Assembly (NCBI GenBank): GCA_963755985.1
Contig: CAVWLO010000004.1
Span: forward strand, 434,001-498,000
DNA: 64,000 nucleotides
Reading direction: 5' to 3'
From: DASXMT01 sp963755985
GTDB lineage: Bacteria > Actinomycetota > Acidimicrobiia > Acidimicrobiales > RAAP-2
Position numbers and translations under genes: made by a program. The number at the start of each line of letters is the position of its first letter. Position 1 is the stretch's first letter. Below the pieces are notes generated by a model. That model did no database searches. It was not told where the DNA came from and worked only from the letters and a program-made list of their open reading frames with translations. Below, piece by piece: positions 8,296-16,063 of the stretch.

Positions 8296-8760
8296 ATGAA
8301 CGTTGGTGATGCAGTACCCGACTTCGAGCTCCCCGACCAGACGGGGACGCCCCGGCGCCTGAGCGAGCTCCTGAAGAACGGGCCCGTGGTCCTCTTCTTC
8401 TACCCGGCCGCCATGACCTATGGCTGCACCAAGGAGAGCTGCCACTTCAGGGACCTCAAGGCCGAGTTCGACACCGTCGGCGCTCAACGGGTCGGTATCA
8501 GCGCCGATCCGGTGGACAAGCAGAAGCGCTTCGCCGACAAGCACGACTTTGACTACCCGCTGTTGTCGGACTCGGACTCAGCCGTGGCCGACCTGTTCGG
8601 AGTCAAGCGGTCGTTCACCATCATCGGGAAGAACAAGCGTGCCACCTTCGTCATCGGCACCGACCAGCGGGTGCTCGAGGTCGTGCGCTCCGAGCTGTCG
8701 TTCAACTCGCACGCCGACCGGGCTCTCGAGGTCCTCCGCCAGCGGGCCGCCGCCTCCTGA
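8296..8760 (+). CDS. Peroxiredoxin, Bcp/PrxQ type
   Basis: A 154-aa thiol peroxidase that reduces hydrogen peroxide or organic hydroperoxides. FYPAAMTYGCTKESCHFRD contains the peroxidatic Cys and, five residues later, the resolving Cys, as in atypical two-Cys Bcp proteins. The usual threonine two residues before the first Cys is replaced (TYGC for TPGC). FADKHDFDYPLLSDSDSAVAD is standard. An ATG at 8284 would add four residues; neither start has an obvious ribosome site, so the transcript may be leaderless. It is divergent from the acetate operon. Confidence 0.85.
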   Translation: MNVGDAVPDFELPDQTGTPRRLSELLKNGPVVLFFYPAAMTYGCTKESCHFRDLKAEFDTVGAQRVGISADPVDKQKRFADKHDFDYPLLSDSDSAVADLFGVKRSFTIIGKNKRATFVIGTDQRVLEVVRSELSFNSHADRALEVLRQRAAAS

Positions 8761-8914
8761 TCCGGACAACTCGCTCGCCCGGTCGAACCCGTCTCCGTTC
8801 AAGCGGCGCGGAGCCACAGTTCCTTGCCGAGAGTTCCTTGCCGAGCAGCGCGGAGCCTTCAGTTCCTTTGAGCGGCGCAGCGCCCTCCGTCCCTTTTCGG
8901 GGGGCGTGGAGCCT
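8761..8914. other. Intergenic region with short direct repeats
   Basis: This lies between the convergent peroxiredoxin and SDR genes. It contains two adjacent copies of AGTTCCTTGCCGAG (8818-8831 and 8832-8845), plus related pieces with GCGCGGAGCC and CAGTTCCTT nearby. I see no gene and no clean terminator. Confidence 0.5.
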
Positions 8915-9721
8915 TCAGTCCTCGGGGCCCGACAGCCCCAACACGGCCGTGACCGCGTGATCGCGTCCCGCGGTGTAGCCGCCGTCCACGACCAGCGCCG
9001 CCCCGGTGACGAAGGAGGCGTCATCGGAGACGAGGAAGGCGGCGGCGCCTGCGATCTCGTCGGCGCGCCCCAGGCGCCGGAGCGCGTGCTCCTCGATGAG
9101 TGCCGCTCGCGTCCGCTCCATGCCCGGAAGGTCGAAGATTCCGTCGGTCATCGGTGTCTCGACGAAGCCAGGGCAAATGGCATTGACCCGGATGCCCCGG
9201 CCCCCGTAGTCGATGGCCATGTTCTTCGTCAGCAACACCACGCCGCCCTTCGACGCGTTGTAGGCGCTCCCGCCGGCTGTGCCCTCCAGTCCCTCGATGC
9301 TGGCCACCGTGACGACCGACCCCCGGGATCCCCCGACTGCGGTCTGCCGGAGCATCTGCCCGATGACGTGCTTGGCCATGAGAAACGTGCCGGTCAGGTT
9401 GACCGAGATGATCCGTTGCCACTCGTCGAGGCCGAGCGAGTGCACGGGTCCCCCGCCGGCCACGCCGGCCGCGTTCACCATGCCGTCGATCCGGCCCAGG
9501 GCGGTGACCGTCGCCGCCACCAGCTCGACCACCGAGGCCTCGTCACCCACGTCCACGTGGCGGAACGACCACGAACCTCCCAACGAGGGCTCTGGGGCCC
9601 GCTCGGCCAGGTCGGCGCCCACGACGGTCGCCCCTTCTTCCAGCAGCCGCAGCGCACAGGACCGGCCAATTCCCGAGGCTGCGCCGGTCACGATCACCAC
9701 CTTGTCCCTCAGACCCCGCAT
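8915..9721 (-). CDS. SDR family oxidoreductase
   Basis: A 268-aa classical short-chain dehydrogenase. The nucleotide-binding VTGAASGIGRS is near the N-terminus, VNAAGVAGG follows, the catalytic Tyr/Lys pair is in YNASKGG, and the C-terminus has VTGAALVVDGGYTAG. It probably oxidises or reduces a hydroxy/keto group with NAD(P). The ATG at 9721 has GGGAG just upstream; the frame stays open further because it reads through the intergenic 17-bp repeats, which are not coding. It is divergent from the TetR-LLM pair and probably shares its control region. Confidence 0.88.
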   Translation of the reverse strand: MRGLRDKVVIVTGAASGIGRSCALRLLEEGATVVGADLAERAPEPSLGGSWSFRHVDVGDEASVVELVAATVTALGRIDGMVNAAGVAGGGPVHSLGLDEWQRIISVNLTGTFLMAKHVIGQMLRQTAVGGSRGSVVTVASIEGLEGTAGGSAYNASKGGVVLLTKNMAIDYGGRGIRVNAICPGFVETPMTDGIFDLPGMERTRAALIEEHALRRLGRADEIAGAAAFLVSDDASFVTGAALVVDGGYTAGRDHAVTAVLGLSGPED

Positions 9722-9750
9722 CGCGTTCTCCCGTATCCTGCTCGACCCGT

Positions 9751-9778
9751 TGTATACATCTGATAGATATTGTACAAT
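9751..9778. promoter_or_regulatory. Paired AT-rich palindromes between SDR and TetR genes
   Basis: TGTATACA (9751-9758) and ATTGTACAAT (9769-9778) are perfect palindromes in an otherwise GC-rich region. They sit just upstream of the SDR gene and overlap its likely promoter. They are good candidates for the operator of the TetR regulator encoded on the other side of the 17-bp repeat array. Confidence 0.45.
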
Positions 9779-9783
9779 TCTGA

Positions 9784-9919
9784 AACTGCGCACCGTGTAG
9801 AACTGCGCAACGTGTAGAACTGCGCAACGTGTAGAACTGCGCAACGTGTAGAACTGCGCACCACGTAGAACTGCGCAACGTGTAGAACTGCGCAACACCG
9901 ACAATGCGCCAACACCGAC
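9784..9919. repeat. 17-bp tandem repeat array (eight copies)
   Basis: The unit AACTGCGCAACGTGTAG recurs exactly every 17 bp from 9784, 9801, 9818, 9835, 9852, 9869 and 9886, with a degenerate eighth copy at 9903. There are no spacers, so it is not a CRISPR. Each unit holds the self-complementary TGCGCA. The array fills most of the divergent promoter region between the SDR and the TetR regulator. Confidence 0.9.
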
Positions 9920-10022
9920 AAATACCTAAGAACGAGTTGCACGAAACGACCGGCTGAGTCCAGCGGGCAACTGGGACAGCCGCACGGATGGGCGAACCAT
10001 GACCGCACACGCCGGAGACCAG

Positions 10023-10667
10023 ATGACGTCCGCATGGCCCGCAGCCGACGCCTCCGCCGGTGCACAAGCCACGACCGAGGAACGCATCCTGGCCGCCGCT
10101 GAGCAGTGTCTCACCCGGCTGGGCATCCGGCGCACCTCCATGACCGACGTGGCCGCCCAAGCCGGCGTCTCCCGTGGAGCGGTGTACTTCCACTTCAGCG
10201 ACAAGGCGAAGTTGGTCGACGCGGTGATGGTCCGAGTGGCCGGACAGTTCGTAGCCAGCAGCGAGGAAGCGGTGCGATCCCGGCCCACCCTGGCCGAACA
10301 GGTCGCCGAAGCGGCCGTCTTCATCCGGAGGTCCGCCGGCGAACGCGTGCCTATGCGCCAGCTCCCTGCCGATGGCGAGAAGCTCCTGGCCACACTGCTG
10401 ACGGCGAGCAGCGGACACTTGACCGACGAGTGGGTCGACTTCTGGCTCCCGTTCCTGGACGACGCCGAGCGCCGGGGCGAGATCCGGTCTGGGATCGACC
10501 ACCGGGAGGCCGGGGAGTGGATCGTCCGACTCCTCATGTCTTTCGCGGTGATGCCGGCGGTGACCTTCGACGCCGACGATCTCGAGTCAGTCCGGGGATT
10601 CGTCCGAACCTATGCGGTAGCCGGCTTTGCCGGGAAGCCGCCAGACCCGAAGGGATTCATGTCGTGA
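10023..10667 (+). CDS. TetR/AcrR family transcriptional regulator
   Basis: A 214-aa regulator. The N-terminal helix-turn-helix is clear: EERILAAAEQCL, then TSMTDVAAQAGVSRGAVYFHF followed by DKAKLVDAV. The rest is the variable ligand-binding/dimerisation domain. The ATG at 10023 has GGAG five bases upstream; an in-frame ATG at 9999 would add eight residues. Its stop overlaps the GTG start of the LLM gene (GTGA), so the two are translationally coupled. It probably controls the LLM gene and the divergent SDR through the palindromes or repeats between them. Confidence 0.88.
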   Translation: MTSAWPAADASAGAQATTEERILAAAEQCLTRLGIRRTSMTDVAAQAGVSRGAVYFHFSDKAKLVDAVMVRVAGQFVASSEEAVRSRPTLAEQVAEAAVFIRRSAGERVPMRQLPADGEKLLATLLTASSGHLTDEWVDFWLPFLDDAERRGEIRSGIDHREAGEWIVRLLMSFAVMPAVTFDADDLESVRGFVRTYAVAGFAGKPPDPKGFMS

Positions 10668-11770
10668 AATTCGCACTCTTCTACGAGATACCGGTGGCTC
10701 GGCCCTGGGGCCCGGACAGCGAGCTCATCGCCTACCAGAACACGCTGGCCGAGGCAGTGGCGGGCGACAAGGCCGGATGGGATGCCTTCTGGACGGTCGA
10801 GCACCACTTCCTCGAGGAGTACTCCCACTGCTCCAACCCCGAGGTGCTCTACGGCGCCATTGCCGGTCTGACCGACCGGATCCGGTTGGGATACGGGGTC
10901 CGGTTGATGCCCAAGCCCTACAACCACCCGGTCCGCACGGCCGAGTCGGTCGCCGTACTCGACCTCATCTCGAATGGGCGCGTCGACTTCGGGACGGGTC
11001 GATCCGCCACCCGCGCCGAGCTCGAGGGATTCGGGCTCGACCCGGCGGAGACCCGGGACATGTGGCGAGAGGCGATCGAGCACGTCGTCGGCTGTTGGAC
11101 CAACGAGGAGTACGAGTTCGCCGGCACCCATTGGCAAATGCCCAAACGACGGGTGCAGCCCAAGCCGCTCCAGCAGCCCCATCCGCCGATCTGGGGGGCG
11201 ACCACCAGCGAGGACGGCCACCGCCAGGTGGGCGAACTGGGCCTCGGTCTGTGCTCGTTCGCCGTCGGGGTGTCACCGGATGAGGTCAAAAAGAAGGTGG
11301 ACATCTACCGGGCCGCCTCGGCCGCGTGCACCAATCCCCTGGGCTCCTACGTGCATAACGAGACTGCTACCTTCACCATGGCCCTGTGCTCACCGGACCG
11401 TGACCGGGCCATCGAGCTCGCCCGGGAGTCCTTCGAGTGGTACCCGAAGACCGGTGCCCGTCAGATCGCCACCGTCACCGATTGGATGGCGGAGCGACAG
11501 CAGTCCCTCGGCTCCTACTCCTACGCGGCCGACATGAAGTCGCACGCCGACGACGGTTCGCTGGATCTCCTCAACCTCGAGTACCTGATCGCCACCGACG
11601 CCTGCGTCCTGGGCACGCCCGACGAATGCCTCGAAGCCTGCCGCAAGTACGAGGCGGCGGGTATCGACCTGTTGCTCTGCCTGGTCAACCCATACAAGAT
11701 CCCCCATGAGGCGGTGATGGAGACCATCGAGTTGATGGGCACCTACGTGCTTCCCAAGTTCAGGGACTGA
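10664..11770 (+). CDS. LLM-class flavin-dependent oxidoreductase (luciferase-like)
   Basis: A 368-aa protein of the bacterial luciferase-like family, which uses FMN or F420. It begins KFALFYEIPVARPW; DAFWTVEHHFLEEYSHCSNP and RIRLGYGVRLMPKPYNHPVR are typical barrel segments, and LISNGRVDFGTGRS is the conserved loop. The C-terminal half resembles alkanal monooxygenase-type LLM enzymes. Its GTG start lies inside the stop of tetR. The cofactor (FMN or F420) and substrate cannot be assigned. With the divergent SDR it could form a small oxidative pathway. Confidence 0.85.
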   Translation: MKFALFYEIPVARPWGPDSELIAYQNTLAEAVAGDKAGWDAFWTVEHHFLEEYSHCSNPEVLYGAIAGLTDRIRLGYGVRLMPKPYNHPVRTAESVAVLDLISNGRVDFGTGRSATRAELEGFGLDPAETRDMWREAIEHVVGCWTNEEYEFAGTHWQMPKRRVQPKPLQQPHPPIWGATTSEDGHRQVGELGLGLCSFAVGVSPDEVKKKVDIYRAASAACTNPLGSYVHNETATFTMALCSPDRDRAIELARESFEWYPKTGARQIATVTDWMAERQQSLGSYSYAADMKSHADDGSLDLLNLEYLIATDACVLGTPDECLEACRKYEAAGIDLLLCLVNPYKIPHEAVMETIELMGTYVLPKFRD

Positions 11771-11878
11771 GGTCTCCCGGACTGGGTCTCCGGGACTGAG
11801 GTCTCCGGGGCGAAGCGGCCACGGTGGAGCCCCGGCGCGGGGCACCGCTCTCGATTGTCTCGGCAATATCCTTCGGGC

Positions 11879-12130
11879 ATGTACATGTTCTCGGTCTTCC
11901 TGGGCGGTCCGATCGCCGCCGGTCGGATGGGTGAGGACCACGAGGTGGTCTTCGTCGTGGCCTCCGGCCCCGAAGAGGCCAAGCGCTTGGCCCGATCGAA
12001 GTGGCGGGGCACGGGCAGGGCCCACATCGATGCCGTGCAACGCATCGATCAGGTCGACGGGTACCGCCTCACGCTCACGCCGAACCTGGGGGAGGACGGC
12101 GACCGGACAGAGCTCGAGAATTGCAACTGA
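11879..12130 (+). CDS. Small DUF1543-like protein
   Basis: An 83-aa protein beginning MYMFSVFLGGPIAAGR, then EDHEVVFVVASGPEEAKRLA and KWRGTGRAHIDAVQRID. This resembles the DUF1543 family, whose function is unknown. I chose the ATG at 11879 because the similarity begins there; an alternative ATG is six bases later. No ribosome site is evident. Short repeats (GGTCTCCGGGACTGAG-like) lie between it and the LLM gene, and a GC-rich stretch with CCTGGGCCC-like repeats follows. Confidence 0.55.
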   Translation: MYMFSVFLGGPIAAGRMGEDHEVVFVVASGPEEAKRLARSKWRGTGRAHIDAVQRIDQVDGYRLTLTPNLGEDGDRTELENCN

Positions 12131-12234
12131 TCCCTGGGCCCTTCGGGCTGATCCCGGGACCCTGCGGCGAATCCCTGGGCCCTTTCGGCCACTGAACGCG
12201 GGCGCCGCCTTAGAATCGAAGCGTGGAGATACCG

Positions 12235-12534
12235 ATGGCCTGCACGCTCGAGGCCGGCGCCGCCCGGCAGCGAGTCGATCGCTGGCGCCAGGTACTCTCG
12301 GTGGCGGTGGCCCGGACCGAGCGGGTGGCATCAAGCCGGCTCTCTTGTGGGCTGAAGGGGGATCTGGCCGGCCTGCAGGCGCTTGTCCTCTTGGCCCAGG
12401 AGGAGAAGGCCTGTTGCCCCTTCTTCAGCTTCTCCTTCGAGATCGAGGCCGACTGCGTCAACCTGGTGGTCGAAGTCCCCGACGACGCTGTCACCGTCCT
12501 CGACCAATTCGCCGCCCTCTCCGGCTCGGCCTGA
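12235..12534 (+). CDS. Small Cys-rich protein of unknown function (CCPFF motif)
   Basis: A 99-aa protein with RLSCGLKGDLAGLQALVLLAQEEKACCPFFSFSFEIEADCV. A CC-x-FF segment of this kind occurs in small proteins sometimes found near MerR-type metal regulators, but I cannot name a function. The ATG at 12235 has GGAG at suitable spacing; a GTG at 12223 is the alternative. The next gene, a small membrane protein, starts 7 bp after its stop, so the two are likely cotranscribed. Confidence 0.55.
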   Translation: MACTLEAGAARQRVDRWRQVLSVAVARTERVASSRLSCGLKGDLAGLQALVLLAQEEKACCPFFSFSFEIEADCVNLVVEVPDDAVTVLDQFAALSGSA

Positions 12535-12541
12535 CCAGCTG

Positions 12542-12787
12542 ATGGCCATCACCATCTACGGCGTCGTCGCCGTCACCTTCATGATGGTGATGTATGCGCT
12601 GGAGTCCCGCAGCCGCCACTTCATCGCCGCCTTCGCACTGGGATGTGCCCTGTCGAGCAGCTACGGTCTCCTGGCCGGGACCTGGCCGTTCGGGGTGGTC
12701 GAGGCCGTGTGGACGTTGGTCGCCCTGCGCCGCTACCGCCTGACCCCACCGTCGGCTGCCACCCCGGCCGGAAAGGAACTCGCGTGA
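12542..12787 (+). CDS. Small two-helix membrane protein
   Basis: An 81-aa protein with two hydrophobic segments: IYGVVAVTFMMVMYALE near the N-terminus and a second spanning about residues 28-52 with GVVEAVWTLVALRRYR. The pattern YALE...GVVEAVW is shared by a widespread family of short uncharacterised membrane proteins. It directly follows the CCPFF protein. No enzymatic residues are evident. Confidence 0.55.
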   Translation: MAITIYGVVAVTFMMVMYALESRSRHFIAAFALGCALSSSYGLLAGTWPFGVVEAVWTLVALRRYRLTPPSAATPAGKELA

Positions 12788-12854
12788 CAAGTGGAAAAGC
12801 TGCCACCCGGGTACGCTCGGGGCCACCAGTACTCATCCGGGGAGGGGACGGCTC

Positions 12855-13169
12855 ATGCCTGAAGCGTTCGACGCAGTGGACGGGACGGTAGCCAACGCCG
12901 GTGCCGACGAGAGGGGCTTCACCGACGAGGAGCTCACCGCCCTGGCGCTGTCGGCTGAGCCCGGCAGCCCCTTCGACAGAGATGCAGTCCCCCTCGCCGT
13001 CTACCTGGGGCAGGGTCCAGGGCTCCTTCCCGAGTGGTACATGCCCTCGACCATGGCGCGGGCCCACGCGCGCTGGCGGCTCCCGGTGGTGATGACCATC
13101 GTCGGTGCCTTCCTCGTCATCGAGGCGTTGGGACTGTGCAGCACCTACGGAACGCTCGGCCTGGGCTGA
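12855..13169 (+). CDS. Hypothetical protein with one C-terminal membrane helix
   Basis: A 104-aa protein. The N-terminal half is acidic and soluble (GFTDEELTALALSAEPGSPFD), followed by LPEWYMP. A single hydrophobic helix lies near the C-terminus (VVMTIVGAFLVIEALGL). GGGGAGGGG precedes the ATG, so translation is well supported. I do not recognise the family. Confidence 0.6.
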   Translation: MPEAFDAVDGTVANAGADERGFTDEELTALALSAEPGSPFDRDAVPLAVYLGQGPGLLPEWYMPSTMARAHARWRLPVVMTIVGAFLVIEALGLCSTYGTLGLG

Positions 13170-13263
13170 GCGGTTTGCATCCAGCGCCGGGCGCCCATCG
13201 GCATCGCGTCCCACGACGCGATGGCTAGGAGCACCTCGTAGCCGGTTTCCATCACGCCCACTC

Positions 13264-13304
13264 GTCCGTCGTCCGTCGTCCGTCCTCCGTCGTCCGTCCT
13301 CCGT
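13264..13304. repeat. Short CGTCCGT/CCTCCGT tandem repeat
   Basis: About six copies of a 7-bp unit (CGTCCGT with CCTCCGT variants) lie in the gap before the crotonase gene. The rest of the 208-bp gap (13170-13377) shows no gene. Confidence 0.7.
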
Positions 13305-13377
13305 GCCCATCGTCGGCTGCGCCTGGCCGCGGCGCTTGGTCGCGAAGCCGGCGCGGGCCCGGACTAGCGTCGCAACC

Positions 13378-14184
13378 GTGCCCGATCTCTATGCCCCCTT
13401 CGAGACGCTCACGTTCGACCGGAGCGAGCCCGATGTGCTCCAGATCGTGCTCGACGGTCCAAACCTCAACGCTGTCGGGCCGAAGACCCACCAGGAGCTG
13501 GCTGATGTCTGGTTGGCCGTGGACCGGGACCCGGCCGTTCGGGTCGCCCTCGTCCGGGCCGCCGGCCGCGGCTTCTCGGCTGGCGGGAGCTTTGAGCTCC
13601 TCGACCAGTTGACCACCGACTACGCCGTTCGCACCCGGGTGATGCGCGAGGCGCGCGACATCGTGCTCAACGTCATCAATTGCTCCAAGCCCATCATCTC
13701 GGCCATCCACGGCCCCGCCGTTGGGGCTGGGCTGGCCGTCGGGATGCTGGCCGACATCTCCATTGTCTCCCGCTCGGCCACCATCATCGACGGGCACACC
13801 CGGCTGGGGGTGGCGGCCGGCGACCACGCGGCGATCTGCTGGCCCCTCCTGTGCGGCATGGCCAAGGCCAAGTACTACCTGTTGACCTGTGAGGCGCTCA
13901 GCGGCGAGGAGGCCGAGCGCATCGGACTGGTCTCGATGTGCGTGGACGACGAAGAACTGGTCCCTCGTGCCCTGGCCGTTGCCCGCACGCTGGCCGACGG
14001 TGGACAGAGCGGCATCCGCTGGACCAAGCACGTGATGAACAACTGGTACCGGATGCTCGGTCCGGTGTTCGACGCCTCGTTGGCCTACGAGTTCTACGGC
14101 TTCGGAGGGCCCGATGCTGCCGAGGGCCTCGCCTCCCACCGGGAGCGGCGAGCGCCCAACTTCGACGGCCCCACCAGCGAGTGA
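13378..14184 (+). CDS. Enoyl-CoA hydratase/isomerase family protein
   Basis: A 268-aa crotonase-fold protein. GPNLNAVGPKTHQEL, AAGRGFSAGGSFELL and HGPAVGAGLAVGMLADISI are conserved. The region normally carrying the second catalytic Glu reads GHTRLGVAAGDHAA, with Asp instead, a pattern seen in one crotonase subgroup, so the exact reaction is uncertain. The GTG at 13378 is where homology begins; the frame extends upstream through repeats without support. No ribosome site is seen. It ends 20 bp from a convergent small membrane gene. Confidence 0.8.
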   Translation: MPDLYAPFETLTFDRSEPDVLQIVLDGPNLNAVGPKTHQELADVWLAVDRDPAVRVALVRAAGRGFSAGGSFELLDQLTTDYAVRTRVMREARDIVLNVINCSKPIISAIHGPAVGAGLAVGMLADISIVSRSATIIDGHTRLGVAAGDHAAICWPLLCGMAKAKYYLLTCEALSGEEAERIGLVSMCVDDEELVPRALAVARTLADGGQSGIRWTKHVMNNWYRMLGPVFDASLAYEFYGFGGPDAAEGLASHRERRAPNFDGPTSE

Positions 14185-14204
14185 CCGCCGGCCGGGCCGG
14201 TCGG

Positions 14205-14375
14205 TCAGGTAAAGAAGAAGGCTCGAACGACGACAATCACGACAACCAGGCCCGCAGCCATCAGTCCCCGATAGAACAGGGTGCGCTCGTAGTCCACGGC
14301 TTCGTTGATCTCCTCCTGAAAGGTCGGCGCAGGTCCGGGGATGGGCCCCCGGTCCGGACCGTCGTGTCCGTTCAT
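14205..14375 (-). CDS. Small single-helix membrane protein next to GT2
   Basis: A 56-aa protein: Pro/Gly-rich start, then FQEEINEAVDYERTLFYRG, then one membrane helix (LMAAGLVVVIVVVRAFFF). Its ATG overlaps the stop of the glycosyltransferase gene as ATGA, so translation is coupled. This suggests an accessory subunit of the polysaccharide synthase, but I know of no named family. Short genes like this are easily missed. Confidence 0.55.
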   Translation of the reverse strand: MNGHDGPDRGPIPGPAPTFQEEINEAVDYERTLFYRGLMAAGLVVVIVVVRAFFFT

Positions 14376-15982
14376 GTCGGCATCACCACCTTCCCGGTCT
14401 TCTCCGTCTTCTCCCATTTCATCTCCACTCCCCGCAGCTCTTTGACGTACGAGCTGAACGTGATCGCGCACAGCAGCGGACCGTAGCCGCCGACGTAGAC
14501 GAACAGCGGGCTCAGGACTCTGCCCAGACGGGTGTCCTCCACCAGCTTCCCGCAAACGGCGACGACCATGCACGCCGCCAACCAGGCGAAGGCGAACAGG
14601 ATCATGGCGTGGACGTCGAACACGGTCACCCGGAACCCGAGGGCAGCGGCCCCGTGGCGGACCAGCCAGGCGAACCCTTTGGGAAAGCACGTGTAGACGA
14701 TGATCACCACGCTGACCACCCCGGGGAACAGGGCTGCCTCCCGCCAGCACCGCTTGGCCACCTCCGGGTCGATCAGCAAGGCGAAGCTGGTGGTGAACAC
14801 GTAGCTGACCACGTTGATGATCCACAGAACGCGGAACGTCGACCAGGCCAGTGGGAAGTCGGCGAAGTAGAGGGCGATGAGCGAGGCGGAGGCCAGGACC
14901 ATGATGAGGGGCAGTAAGAAGATGCAGAACCAGAAAAGCCCGAAGCTCACCCCGCCCAGACCGTGCCCCTTCGACCGCCGGAACCATACGTGCGAGAACT
15001 GCTTGGTCACCTGCACGTTGCCCCGGGCCCATCGGAGCCGCTGTTTCCACAGCGCGTTGATCGAGGCCGGCTCCTCGGCCCAGACGACGGCATGGGGCTC
15101 GAACACCACCCGCCGGCCGGCCAGCTGCGTCTTGAACGTGGTGAAGGTGTCCTCGGCCAGAGACGACGTGTCGATACTGCCGCCGATGGCCACGAGGTTG
15201 GCTCGCGAGTGCAGCTGAGCGCCGCCGGCCAGGCAAGCCAGGACGCCGAGCACGTTCTGGGCCCGGCGGGCGGCGGCCTGGGCGGTGACGTACTCGTACC
15301 CGATGAACCGGGTCATGTAGTTGCCCGGTTGGCTCCCCTCTTTGATGTAGGCAGTGACCGCGCCGACCTCCGTGTCGGCCAGGTGCCGGGTCATCATCCG
15401 GAGGGAGGTCGGCTCGTAGATCACGTCGGCATCCATGATCAGGAGCGCCTCCATCCAGTCCTCGCCCAGGATGACCCCGAGCCCGTGATTGAGGGTGTGC
15501 GCCTTGCCTTCGCCACCCTTGTCCCGGCGCAGGTGCACGACGTTGCCCGGATACTGGCGGGCCTTGGCCCGCACCACCTCGGCCGTTTCGTCCGTGCTGG
15601 CGTCGTCCACCACGTAGATCCGCAGCAGATCACGCGGATAGTCGAGCAGCATCAACCGGTCGATGGAGTTGCCGATCACCGCGGCCTCGTTCCACGCGGG
15701 CACCAAGATGGCCGTCCGGGGGAAATAAGGTGCGCACCGGTCGTAGTGATTTCGCCGGAAGTGGGCGCCGATCAGGGCGAATTGGTACGTGGCCACGATC
15801 AGCGGAGTGGCGGCGATCATGACCAACGCCACCAGGAGCCACTCCCCCGCCAGCCTGAGGTCGCTGATCACCGAATAGCTCCAGGTGGTTAGGGGATCAT
15901 GCTTGTCTACACCAGACGTTGTACGCCCCCAGGTTAGAGGGTCGCCCACCGACCCGGGAGCCACATCCCGTTCCGCCGGCAT
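14372..15982 (-). CDS. Membrane glycosyltransferase family 2 (processive polysaccharide synthase type)
   Basis: A 536-aa membrane GT2. An N-terminal helix is followed by the cytoplasmic catalytic domain with ILVPAWNEAAVI, VVDDASTDET, the metal-binding LLIMDADVIYE, LAEDTFTTFK, and QRLRWARGN, the Q-x-x-R-W motif of processive synthases such as hyaluronan, cellulose and PgaC-type poly-GlcNAc synthases. Several C-terminal helices could form the export channel. The ATG at 15982 has AGGA upstream. The divergent neighbour is glmS, which makes the precursor of UDP-GlcNAc, so an amino-sugar polymer is a reasonable guess but unproven. Confidence 0.82.
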   Translation of the reverse strand: MPAERDVAPGSVGDPLTWGRTTSGVDKHDPLTTWSYSVISDLRLAGEWLLVALVMIAATPLIVATYQFALIGAHFRRNHYDRCAPYFPRTAILVPAWNEAAVIGNSIDRLMLLDYPRDLLRIYVVDDASTDETAEVVRAKARQYPGNVVHLRRDKGGEGKAHTLNHGLGVILGEDWMEALLIMDADVIYEPTSLRMMTRHLADTEVGAVTAYIKEGSQPGNYMTRFIGYEYVTAQAAARRAQNVLGVLACLAGGAQLHSRANLVAIGGSIDTSSLAEDTFTTFKTQLAGRRVVFEPHAVVWAEEPASINALWKQRLRWARGNVQVTKQFSHVWFRRSKGHGLGGVSFGLFWFCIFLLPLIMVLASASLIALYFADFPLAWSTFRVLWIINVVSYVFTTSFALLIDPEVAKRCWREAALFPGVVSVVIIVYTCFPKGFAWLVRHGAAALGFRVTVFDVHAMILFAFAWLAACMVVAVCGKLVEDTRLGRVLSPLFVYVGGYGPLLCAITFSSYVKELRGVEMKWEKTEKTGKVVMPT

Positions 15983-16063
15983 AAACGTCCTAGCCTTGGC
16001 CGAGAAGCCCGACCCGCCCGGGTCGAAGCTCAGGCATGAGGGACAACGGATGAGGGGCGCCGC

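Noticed and set aside
9784..9919. CRISPR array or plasmid-type replication iterons
   Set aside because: There are no spacers, no cas genes and no replication protein nearby; the units are contiguous 17-mers between two promoters.
15983..16063. glmS ribozyme
   Set aside because: The 81-bp upstream region is too short and shows no ribozyme core; actinobacteria generally lack it.
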